From the NCBI GenBank assembly GCA_032622095.1, contig CP136068.1, forward strand, positions 129,461,989 through 129,525,988: a DNA stretch of 64,000 nt, given 5' to 3'. Below, one piece after another: positions 54,917 to 64,000 of this stretch (its first letter is position 1; each line of letters begins with the position of its first letter). The position numbers and the translations under genes are program-made. Origin of the DNA: Siphonodentalium dalli (Eukaryota > Mollusca > Scaphopoda > Gadilida > Siphonodentaliidae). The notes beneath the pieces are model-generated. The model did not search any database, was not told the DNA's origin, and saw only the letters and a list, made by a program, of their open reading frames with translations.

Positions 54917-55375
54917 TAATATAAAAATGGTTAATAGGGTAACTACCCGTCAATGGCGCTTTAATATAGAAAGGGTTAATAATGCAACTACTCACCAATA
55001 CTATTTAGTATAGAAAGGGTTAATAAGGTAACTACCTGTCAATTAATGCAAGGCAAATACCCGTCAATGATGCTACAATATAGAAAGGGTTAACATGGTA
55101 ACTACACTTCAATGATGTTTTAATATAGAAAGGGTTATAAGGTAACTACACGTCAATGATGCTTTAATACAGAAAGGGTTAATTAGGTAACTTCACGTCA
55201 ATGATGCTTTAATATAGAAAGGGTTAATAATGTAACTACTCACCAATGTTACTTAGTATATAAAGGGTTAATAAGGTAACTACCTGTCAATTAATGCTTT
55301 AATATAGAAGGTTAATAAGGTAACTACACGCCAATGATGCTGTAATATAGAAAGGGTTAATAAGGTAACTTCAAG
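54917..55375. repeat. ~45-bp satellite array, right part
   Basis: About ten units continue the array interrupted by the LINE. It opens with the LINE target duplication. Confidence 0.95.
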
Positions 55376-55389
55376 TGCAGATTATACAG

Positions 55390-55634
55390 TGCAACAAAAT
55401 ACCACAGATGTATATATCCGGGTGAACACTGTAGTAAATACCTGGGCGAAACCCTGGTGTAAATACCTGGGTGTAAATACTCCGGATAACCTGGGTCAAA
55501 ATTCCCGGGTGTAACAGCGTCTTTCTAAATTATATCCGTAAAAACCCCGGTAAACTGGGGTTTATACCTAACATATATAGAAAACACCAGGGTAAATCTA
55601 TATAAATCCATGATTTACCCGGGTGTAACCGGGG
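55390..55634. repeat. 'acctgggtgtaaata' minisatellite, left part
   Basis: Imperfect 16-20-bp units such as 'acctgggtgtaaata' and 'cccgggtgtaac' are interrupted by the hAT element at 55,635 and resume at 57,925-58,020. Confidence 0.75.
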
Positions 55635-57924
55635 CAGGGTTGTGGTAATTGTAATTTGTAATTGTAATTGAATGTAAGTAATGACATTTTCCCAAGTAAT
55701 TGGATGTAATTTGTAATTGAAGGTTTTTTCAATTACATGTAATTGAATGTAATTAATTACAATGAGAAAAGGGGTGTAATTTCAATTACAATTTCAATTA
55801 CATTCCAAAAATACAGCATTTGTATCTGAAATGTGACATGACTATGATATGTTAATAGTATCAGGTAAAACACTTGGTTACTAACTTACTTGACTAGTGT
55901 TATACACATGGGGTCATTATCCTCATATTTTCCTTCTATGTTAGTAGTTTCATCGATACATGTTCTAAATTAAAACTTCAAAGATGGAGTCATGAAACCC
56001 TCTCACTATAGAAGTCACACAATGTTTTGATAGTCTAATTGTGGTTTGATTTAAAACAACTCGCAAGTTGTGGGTCACAATAGAATTAATATAAACAATG
56101 TTTTGATAGTGCATCACTGGTGGTGACCTGTCACCATGAATATTGGGTTGTTGTCATAGCTCAATACTATACTTCAAAGATGACGACCGCTCAGTGAATA
56201 CAGTAATTACTCTTTCGTGTAACCCCCCCCCCTCCCATAATGAGATGGTCTCATCATTTGTTGTTACAAGTTTGTATAGAACTGCATCACTGACTATCAA
56301 GCAATCATACTCTGGCCTGAGAGTGGAGCGAAACGGTCGTGATTGCTTCGATCCTTATTAGTTCCTCTTCGGTCAGAGCGTTGAGCACGGGTGAGTCGTC
56401 TGGCCGCGCCTCCGGGTGCAGCTGCCCTCGTGCTTAACGCCAGTGAGACGGTTTTGGATTAGGCTTATTGATTTAATCCCAGACGCCGTGTTGGCCGCAG
56501 TGCAAAGAAGTCGGATATTGGACATTGCTAATTGGTCTCTCCATTCTAGCAGGGGATATCTGACTCTTTGCCTGGAGTTCCGAATCGAAGATGCTGGTTA
56601 CCAGAAATCACAGACCCGGGGTTAGCCCCCCCCCCCCCCAAATCACATCCCCCCCAAGCAATCATTATCTCTTTGCCTCTATTAGAGTCATTAGCGATGC
56701 CTTCTCAAAGTTTTTCATTCATTAGGCAACATTTTACCTTGCCCAATGATATTTCTGACAAATTCAAAGCTACATGTAAACATTGTCCAACACTGAGTTC
56801 GGGTTCAGCAAAAGCAACTTCAAATTTCATCACACATCTAAAGGTAAGTCATGTTGAATTTTATTTTATATTATTTATATATGTTATTGTTATTGTTATA
56901 TGTATATGTTTTAATACACCTACAATAATGTGTATATCATCATGACAATATGTACATAATTAATACAAGTACATGTATTAAATTTAAAAAAAAATTCATA
57001 AACATTATTGTTGTTTCTGAACATTCCCGGAATATATCTTTAAAAGTAATTCATTCATTTTAAAACAATAATTGTTTTATAACATTAATAATAAATGCAT
57101 TTTGTCTTCATAACAAAACATCATTTAGTCTATTTGTTTTGAGCTTAACTGTATTCACCTCCATATCTGGTCAGTTTTGTGCACTTAATCTGTCTTGCTG
57201 TCCTAATTATATGACTCCACTGCAGTATTTTATCAATGTGTTAATCCCATAACAAAGGCAGCCTTAGGCAGGTGGCCTGTTTTACTTCATAATCCTGATT
57301 ATGTCACTGTGTGTGATTTACAACCCCAGCTGGCTTGATTGTTTTAATCCCTGCTATTAGTATGTAGGCAAATTATACATAATGATGTATCTTAATGTTA
57401 ATTATTTTTGTTTCAGCGGAAACATAGGGATCAATATGAGCGCCTTCTTCAGTTTCATGGATGAAGTGCCAACTACACCGATCCTCTGCAGGAACCGTGC
57501 GTGCCCAGTGATACCAGTCCACTCACATATTGGCGACTTAATTGTACAAACTTTCCTGGGTTAAGCCTGCTAGCTGCAATTCGAAAGAATGATGATGGTC
57601 CGGTGTAACCACCACATCAAATGAACAATGTGTGCTCTACATGTAGTTGTTGTTTTATTGTTTTGTTTACATTGTTTCACTGTGTTACATTAATTTGCTT
57701 TTATATTTTATGTATATCAATAAAGTTCATCAATCACAAATAACTTTCCTCCTTGAAGCTCTTCCCGAATCCCGATTTTCATTAACCAAAATTAATTGTA
57801 ATTGTAATTGAACCAATGTAATTGTAATTAATTACATTGCATTTCCAATGTAATTGTAATTGACATATTTCAATGTAATTGTAATTGTAATTAATTACAT
57901 TTCAATGTCATTGACCCAACCCTG
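55635..57924 (+). mobile_element. hAT transposon with internal deletion, 8-bp TSD
   Basis: The ends are CAGGGTTG and CAACCCTG, followed by 'taattgtaattg'-rich subterminal repeats. The flanks are AACCGGGG (55,627-55,634 and 57,925-57,932), an exact 8-bp duplication as expected for hAT. It retains an N-terminal BED-finger exon and the C-terminal dimerisation domain but not the catalytic middle. Confidence 0.9.
56697..57608 (+). pseudogene. hAT transposase remnant: spliced BED finger fused to dimerisation domain
   Basis: Exon 1 (56,697-56,843, 49 codons) encodes a BED finger: F-I-R-Q-H-F, C-K-H-C, then F-I-T-H-L-K. It ends at AAG|GTAAGT. Exon 2 starts at 57,417 after a pyrimidine-rich acceptor. 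In the same phase it completes the finger with R-K-H-R (second zinc-binding His) and runs to TGA at 57,462-57,464. The frame then continues past this stop for 47 codons with 'DTSPLTYWRLN' and 'FPGLSLLAAIRK', the hAT C-terminal dimerisation signature, to TAA at 57,606. The RNase H-like catalytic region is missing, so it cannot transpose. The ~64-residue BED peptide could still bind transposon ends (inference). Confidence 0.82.
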
Positions 57925-57932
57925 AACCGGGG

Positions 57933-58021
57933 TGTGACCTGGGTGGAACCAGGGTAAAACCTATATGTATCGGGGTTTATCAGGGGTATACCTAGGTAAA
58001 CACCAACATTTACCATGGTAA
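57933..58021. repeat. 'acctgggt' minisatellite, right part
   Basis: It continues the array broken by the hAT element ('gtgacctgggtggaaccagg', 'tacctaggtaaacacc'). Confidence 0.65.
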
Positions 58022-58625
58022 ATGTTTATATGGGAAACACGCTACATTCTATTTGATCCTTCGAAATTGGTACCGAAAAGCGCACAAATTAATCTTGTAA
58101 TCAATAATATTCCTGTTGAACGAGTAGGCGAAGATTTTAGGGAGAAAAGTGTAAAATTCATAGGCATTGAAATGGATGAAAACCTTAACTATAATGCGCA
58201 CATCTCCAAACTTTGCTCTAAAGTAGCGAATGCAAATTTCGCATTGAACAAAGTAAAATTCACACACTGACCCCCTCTTCGGTAGAAATAACATATTAAA
58301 ATTAAATGATATTTACAAACTTGGAATATCCCTTTTAATGTTAGACTGGAGAAATGATAGACTGCCTGCATCGTTTAAATTCTACTTTGCAATTAATCAA
58401 GGGAACACTCGTCAAAAGGGTTTGCTCAAAATCGCCAAATCACGAATCAAATCGCTTGACTCCTTTCCAACTTTTAAATTTCCTGCCATATGGAATGACT
58501 TAAACAAAAAGCTTCGAGAAGAGCCCTTTCGGAAGATTTTCAGGAGAAGGTTCATTAGTGAATGTATTAGTTTCTATCCCACTGAAGTAACTTGTACAAA
58601 TCCATATTGCCCGGAATGCCCATAA
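58022..58625 (+). pseudogene. Second LINE: RT C-terminal fragments
   Basis: The first part (to about 58,268) contains 'VKFIGIEMDENLNYNAHISK', the post-catalytic 'kFLGv.iD..l.w..Hi' region of LINE RTs. After a break and probable deletion near 58,268, a second frame (58,338-58,625) reads 'LPASFKFYF' and 'FPAIWNDLNKKLREEPF', also typical of the RT C-terminus. No catalytic motifs remain. The second LINE differs from the CR1-like one at 48.8 kb. Confidence 0.7.
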
Positions 58626-59245
58626 TAATATCCCCATCTATTATGTATATATACATGTATTATATAAATGTTTATGGTTCTCGTGCCATATTATTCAAAT
58701 ACACCAATGACATTTCCCGTCGTACATTGCTCCAGCTAATGTATGACTTTCTGACTGGATCTCATCCAATGGAACCTCGCGAGTTATTCACCTAATTTTA
58801 TGACCGTGGCTTTTCTAATTAATGATTGTAAATACAAGTAAAACATAAAGAGTTTTGCGTGATATGACCAATCGATATAAATATATAGGTTAAATTCGTG
58901 TGGTCACTCATCCGTATGCTCCCTTGATTTCGAATTCATTTATAAATGATCCTATACACAAAATTGTATATTTTATAATTGACCACAGTTATTCTATATA
59001 ATATACCATCGTCCACGCAGCTTCCAGGCAGAGCAGAGTGTTATTTTAATGACTAATTGGGGTGGGCAGTAAGACAGCCAATTATTGGTTATGCCCTCCC
59101 CAGGCAAGGAGCACTCAGCCCATCTGGTGGATAGTTATCCCAGATGGGTTAGCATAGATTTTGTTGTATTTTCTTTTAATCTGTATTAACTTATTATCTT
59201 CATTATTATTTATGCATATTGTGTTGGAGTTGCTCTTTGTCAATA
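58626..59245 (+). other. Probable 3' UTR/tail of the second LINE
   Basis: The stretch includes a stem 'cccatctgg..gga' / 'tcccagatggg' at about 59,118-59,150 and ends near 'gtcaataaattatatatc', as LINE tails do. It has no gene. The extent is uncertain. Confidence 0.4.
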
Positions 59246-62086
59246 AATTATATATCTCTCTCTCCTTTAAAACAGCGGGGAGTTTTGGATTTGCCAATCA
59301 CAACTGGTTGTAGTTTTTCTCCAGTGGCACTACAAGCAAACAAAACGGATATTCGTTACTTTGCCTGCTTTAGACCCTTCCTATCATCACTGCGATGAAC
59401 CATCACATGGTTGGGAAGGCCCCTGTAGAACAACCCAGTTTTATCGTTGTTGAATATATTTCTCAGCTCGTATCCCTCTGTCACGGATGGAAGCCTTTTG
59501 ATGTGTACCCATACCATGTATGCTACACAAAATGCCGACGTCCGGATCAACCATCCGTTGTTCGTCTAGCCGTCCGTGGACACAATTTTGTCCGAGCTTT
59601 TATTCCTACATTTTCTGGTAAATATTTTTGAAACTTGGCACAGATATTAGGTACCTTGGGAACCTGTGCACATGCGATTATGAGGTGTGTCTGGTTTTTA
59701 TTGGCGGAGTTAGCCCCCCTTTTCAACTTTTTCAATCTTCTCAAAATGCATAATATTGTCTGAGCTTTTATTCCTACATTTTCTGGTCAATTGTTAGCCC
59801 CATTTTTCAACTTAGAAAATGTTCTCAAAATGCATAATTTTGTCCGAGCTTTTATTCCTATTTTTCAGTCAATAGGTTTTAGGATTAGGATTAAGGGTTA
59901 AGAAGTTCAAGATTAGTGTTAGGACTTAGGGGATTTAGGATTACCTGTTCACATAATTTCAGTGCCCAATATACAGTAATGGCTACTACATTCAAATAAC
60001 ATGTTGAATACGGGGGATATACCTCAATCCCATCTGGGACAGGTCCATCTCTAGTTTACCCGGCACAGAAATGCTATCATATGCATCTGAGTAAAAAAAA
60101 ATTCTTCTGATATGCCTCATATTTCTTACCTAGGTCTTTCTTAGCATGGTCTTCATCTATATGGATTTTGGTATTGTTTATTTAACCCTTTCCACTCTTG
60201 TTTTTAAATAGAATTCATCCAAGCCAGGATGACTCAAACATTTTTCATCTGATCGACACCAAATTTGGTATGTGAATTTCTGACCCCTAAATACAGACCA
60301 AGTTCGAAAATGGGTTTGATCCGATAGATTATAACAGAGTTATGGCCTTTTGTAATTCATACCCGTTTTCCATGCACTGTGAAAGCTTTAAGCGAAAATG
60401 ACCCCACTGAGGACTGTATTATTGAATAAGACAATTTATAGCTATGGACACCTGATACCTGCTAACCTCTGGCGGCTTGAAGACTTGTTTATCATCTGTC
60501 AAACTGTGATTGATGACTCTTTATTCCAGTACTGGTTTTTGTGCAATATTAAGTTAAGCCCCTGTTGAAACAGGTTCACAGCATTAGTTGTTTACAGAGA
60601 CACTGTTGTCGTATCTTAGAAAACAATTAATCCACACATTCGTTAGTTCCACCATATGATGTCATTGAAAATGATTAACCCCTCTACACGCATCATATGG
60701 TCTTCTGGTGTTTTTTATTTGATCATTCTCCTATTCTATATCCATATTGATGGTGATCCACTTTTCACTTGTATGTATTTGGGATTAAAATTAACCTAGT
60801 CCATAGAAACATATTATCCGATAGACATATATTAAATTATCACTTTCACTTTGAGCCAGGTTCAGTCAGTGTTTCAATAAATGACCAATTGAATATTCAT
60901 CATTAGAGGAAATGTCTTATTTTAAAATTCCCTCAATTGCATTTGGGCTGCAGGATAATATTAACAGTGCTGGGGTTCTTGAGACTGTTATTGTATGGGT
61001 TTCTAAATCCATTGACATGCTTTTTGTTGACTACTCCGAGTTTATCAGTTCTTTAGTTTGGGTAAGATTATCACCTTACTGTCCGATTTGATAATTCAAA
61101 TATTTCCATTGATTATGTTTATAGTTTTGGCACAGTTTATGATAACACACCCCTGACCTGCATAGTGAGGGTCATTTGGTTTATGTGCTTAAATATATTA
61201 ACATCCTTCACCAATCCTGTTGACACAATGTGATAGCTACATATTTTCCCACGATCACTCTATAAATAATCACATTTGTGATAATCATGACACATTCTTC
61301 ACCTGTATCGATTTTGGTGTCTATCGAATGGTTTTGAAAATATTAACCATACCTTTAATTATATTTAAACTGTTTACAGACATTGTATCTTTCCAATGAT
61401 CAGCTTAGAAGAAAATTAACCTTTATATACAATGATTAGCAATCATATTTTATATCAAGGTCTATACAACTCACTTGTATAGTTGTTCAGGTATTGATTG
61501 TTTTTAATGGTGAAATGTTAATAAGTTCATTAGGTTGCTATGAAATTTTAATATGCAGCTGACACAAAACATAATAAACAAACAGATAGCAATGATAATA
61601 CAAAGAACCCAATATGTTATGTCTCATGTTCCAATGTAATATACAGATAAATTGAGTTGCTATGATGGTTATCTACTTAATTTCTTAACTATTTTATATT
61701 TAACGGCTATGGTGCTTCTCTCCAACTATGGATTGAGCTTAATTAGCTTTATCACTCTATAAGACATATCTGTGTTGGAGTCACTAATAGGTTGAGATCA
61801 AAGCCACATCTGCGTTAACATTGTGTTAATGTGAGCAAGTTGCCCAATAAATGTGATTCCACTTGTGAACTTAATAGCAAGGTGTGAATTGTTGAAAGTT
61901 TTGAACTCATGAAAAGAATGGTGTAAGGATTTATGAAAATAGCTCATCGCTGTCGCCAAGGTATGGGTTAAATACTTCGTATCACTCATAACAATGTTGG
62001 ATTGGTCACAAATAAATCTTAATTTTCTCTTCATTTGGTTCTGGTCGAAACAATTCACAAATTTGTTGCACTCCATTTTATTTTAA
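59246..62086. other. Non-coding with dispersed repeats
   Basis: Three diverged copies of 'ttgtccgagcttttattcct' occur at about 59,588, 59,757 and 59,840. A block at about 60,235-60,360 ('gatcgacaccaaatttggta', 'agaccaagttcgaaaatggg', 'agttatggcc') resembles the 19.2-kb tandem repeat. From 60.4 to 62.08 kb nothing is recognisable. Confidence 0.5.
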
Positions 62087-62309
62087 CCCTACCATGACTG
62101 GAGCTTCTTGAAATTTTACGAAAACCCTGTGCCAATGCATTCTCTTATATATTTGAGTCCCTATAGAGAGACTCGCATATATAAGAGTGTACACTGACCT
62201 AACAATATTTACCTTGACCTTGTAAGCTAGTGCATTCTCTTATATATAAGATAATGCACTGGCTCCGAATCTTTAATACTGCACCAACGCGGCCCCCGTC
62301 ATGAAAGGG
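62087..62309. mobile_element. piggyBac-type MITE, copy 1 (TTAA-flanked)
   Basis: The termini are CCCTACCATGACTGGAGC and GTCATGAAAGGG, flanked by TTAA on both sides (62,083-62,086 and 62,310-62,313). TTAA duplication is diagnostic of piggyBac-type transposition. Inside are 'cttatatat' / 'atatataag' stems. Confidence 0.8.
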
Positions 62310-62827
62310 TTAACCACTAATATGAACATAAGCTAGCTTAATTAACGAACCAAAGCTGAACAACATGGGTGCCCGTTTGGTGGGGTGGGCGATTAACTAT
62401 TCATGTGGTCATTCAACCAGTAAAACTGATGTTGTGACATGGCATAGCGGCTGAAATGACGATAAACCTTTATCAACCGACCAACATGGATGTTCCTGTG
62501 GCTTCAATCTCACATGATTGAATCATTTTGTAACTGGTACCTCAAGTTCATAAAGTTAGAAATATTCTAAATGTGGCCATGTGTTGGTCTACTTACAACA
62601 GATGTTCCACTGAATACCAAAGTTAGGGGGGTCAGAACCAGAACCCCTCCCACCAATTATGTGATTCTAAACTCAGCTCATAAATCACCATCTACAAGTA
62701 CATGTACATCTATCAGGACTATGAGTTCGAACTCCGTAAAATAACAGAAGCTGAGAAACTGGTGTGAATTAAACTGTGACGGGGTCTCAAGCATGTCTAC
62801 CCCTGCACATCAGAAAAATGCCATTAA

Positions 62828-63079
62828 CCTTATCATGACTAGAGCTCAATGAAATTTTGCGAAAAAACTTGGTCCAATGCACACTTATATATATGGGAGT
62901 CTCCCATTGGGAGCCTCGCGTATATAAGAAAAGACATTGGCCTAACAACATTTGCCTTAACATTGTAAACCAGTGAACTTTTATATGCGAGGCTCACCAT
63001 GAGATACATGCATATATTTATACATGTATATGAGTGTGCACAGGCACATTATCTTTAATGCTGCACCAGTATGAAAGGG
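62828..63079. mobile_element. piggyBac-type MITE, copy 2 (TTAA-flanked)
   Basis: It starts CCTTATCATGACTAGAGC and ends 'cagtatgaaaggg', flanked by TTAA (62,824-62,827 and 63,080-63,083). It shares with copy 1 'gaaattttgcgaaaa', 'ggtccaatgcac' and 'ctttaatgctgcacca'. Confidence 0.8.
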
Positions 63080-63083
63080 TTAA

Positions 63084-64000
63084 ATGGCAAAAGTAGCTTG
63101 AGGATGGATGTGATCCATCATATCGCAGGTCAATTCAACCAGTCCCACACGATTTCATGTTCAAGTGCTTGTGTACTAATTTATAGCACAAACTCATACC
63201 GGTATTTCAGTCGCCAGTTGATAGAAATACATGATTTTCAAATTTGTCAATAATTCATAATTTCACTCACCTTGCAGTGTGTAGACTATAGTGACTAGTG
63301 TTATATATTCTGTCATATTTTCACAATAAAAGGTAAACTACCGCCAGGAATGAAATCAAATTGCAATTCAATATTCATAATTCTCATTTGCAGTAGCAGT
63401 AATTGAAATACATACAACTGATAAGATATCACTTTAGGCAAATGCTTTAGAATTTCTACAGCAAGTCAGAAGTGTTGAAAATGAGTTAATGAAAATCATG
63501 AATAATGATTTACATGTACATGTACTCTTGTCGGATTTAAAGGCATGCTACACATGTATCAAAATATTTCTGTCATTTGTTCAGTATAATGGCGGCATGA
63601 TTGATATTTCTTGTACTATAGTGGAATATAAGACAGGGAACGCTCAATGTTGGCTATATTTAGAGCGAAAATAAAGTAATAATGGGTCACTTCTCTCAGT
63701 CTAACACAAGGTCATAACTCTGGCAAAGGGCCATAACTCCGAAAAGAGTGCAGACAAAACTTGCAATGTGAAGGACGGGGTCACACGAAGGTCTCCACTA
63801 TATACCTCCGAACCCTCCGAATCCTCAATCACAAATTTCCAAGTCAAAGAATGGTTGTAACTGGCAAATATGAAACTGGTATGTGGGGATCCTTTCCACC
63901 ACCAAACTATGCTCACCACACAAGAACACCCTATAATTAATACCCCGAGTTAAAAGCTTAAATATTCTTTCGGACACAAATTTCACAAATTTCTAACTCA
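63084..64000. other. Non-coding, no gene recognised
   Basis: A 'aaggtcataactctggcaaa' doublet near 63,710-63,745 resembles the 19.2-kb repeat. No gene is supported. Nothing is recognised in 62,314-62,823 either. Confidence 0.5.

Noticed and set aside
3980-64000. tRNA, rRNA or snRNA genes
   Set aside because: No cloverleaf, A/B box pair or recognisable rRNA/snRNA core was noticed on either strand; a covariance search was not possible.

Overview
This is an AT-rich eukaryotic (metazoan) genomic window with no conventional host gene that I can support. It is built almost entirely from transposable elements, foldback repeats and satellites. The spliced genes, the CR1-like LINE with a 2A-like motif, the Polinton/Maverick, the ACATGTAC-type sequence and the 'gggccataactctcgcaaaaatg' repeat type suggest a marine invertebrate. 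A mollusc or another lophotrochozoan is most likely, but this is inference.

Left third (1-28.5 kb): non-coding repeat landscape. It holds a 'cattcggccatgg' minisatellite (1.83-2.08 kb), a truncated Mutator-like (MULE) element whose TIRs are arrays of 'gacgattggtacc' iterons (2.66-3.98 kb), and a 3.1-kb element with arrays of a 20-bp palindrome in its ends (7.36-10.47 kb). It also holds a 1.8-kb foldback with ~500-bp arms (11.21-13.03 kb), a 1.2-kb CAGGG-ended transposon with a 7-bp target duplication (16.01-17.23 kb), a ~600-bp direct duplication (20.1-21.4 kb), a ~920-bp palindrome (22.38-23.30 kb), several MITEs and 5'-truncated LINE 3' ends.

Centre (28,542-46,957): a full-length 18.4-kb Polinton/Maverick, with matching terminal inverted repeats and an exact 6-bp target duplication (TCACGC) on both sides. 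Its left half has a compact plus-strand set: a small ORF, a chromodomain integrase, a penton-like minor capsid candidate, a basic protein, the major capsid protein, the FtsK/HerA-type packaging ATPase, a small protein with one internal stop, a coiled-coil protein, a small membrane protein and a zinc-finger protein-primed family B DNA polymerase. The right half is unusual. It carries a minus-strand gene whose five exons all join in phase 0 (PC4-like N-terminal domain, basic tail). Inside its 3.1-kb first intron lies an oppositely oriented three-exon gene for a signal-peptide/Ser-Thr stalk/single-TM protein. I found no Ulp1-like protease.

Right third (47-64 kb): a ~45-bp satellite is split by a CR1-like LINE with a 13-bp target duplication. 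The LINE ORF is interrupted by a second CAGGG-ended element with a 7-bp TSD, and that element contains a palindromic TA-flanked MITE. A hAT element with an 8-bp TSD follows; it keeps a spliced BED finger and the C-terminal dimerisation domain but has lost the catalytic middle. Then come a second decayed LINE and two TTAA-flanked piggyBac-type MITEs. The window therefore records several nested insertions whose order can be read directly.
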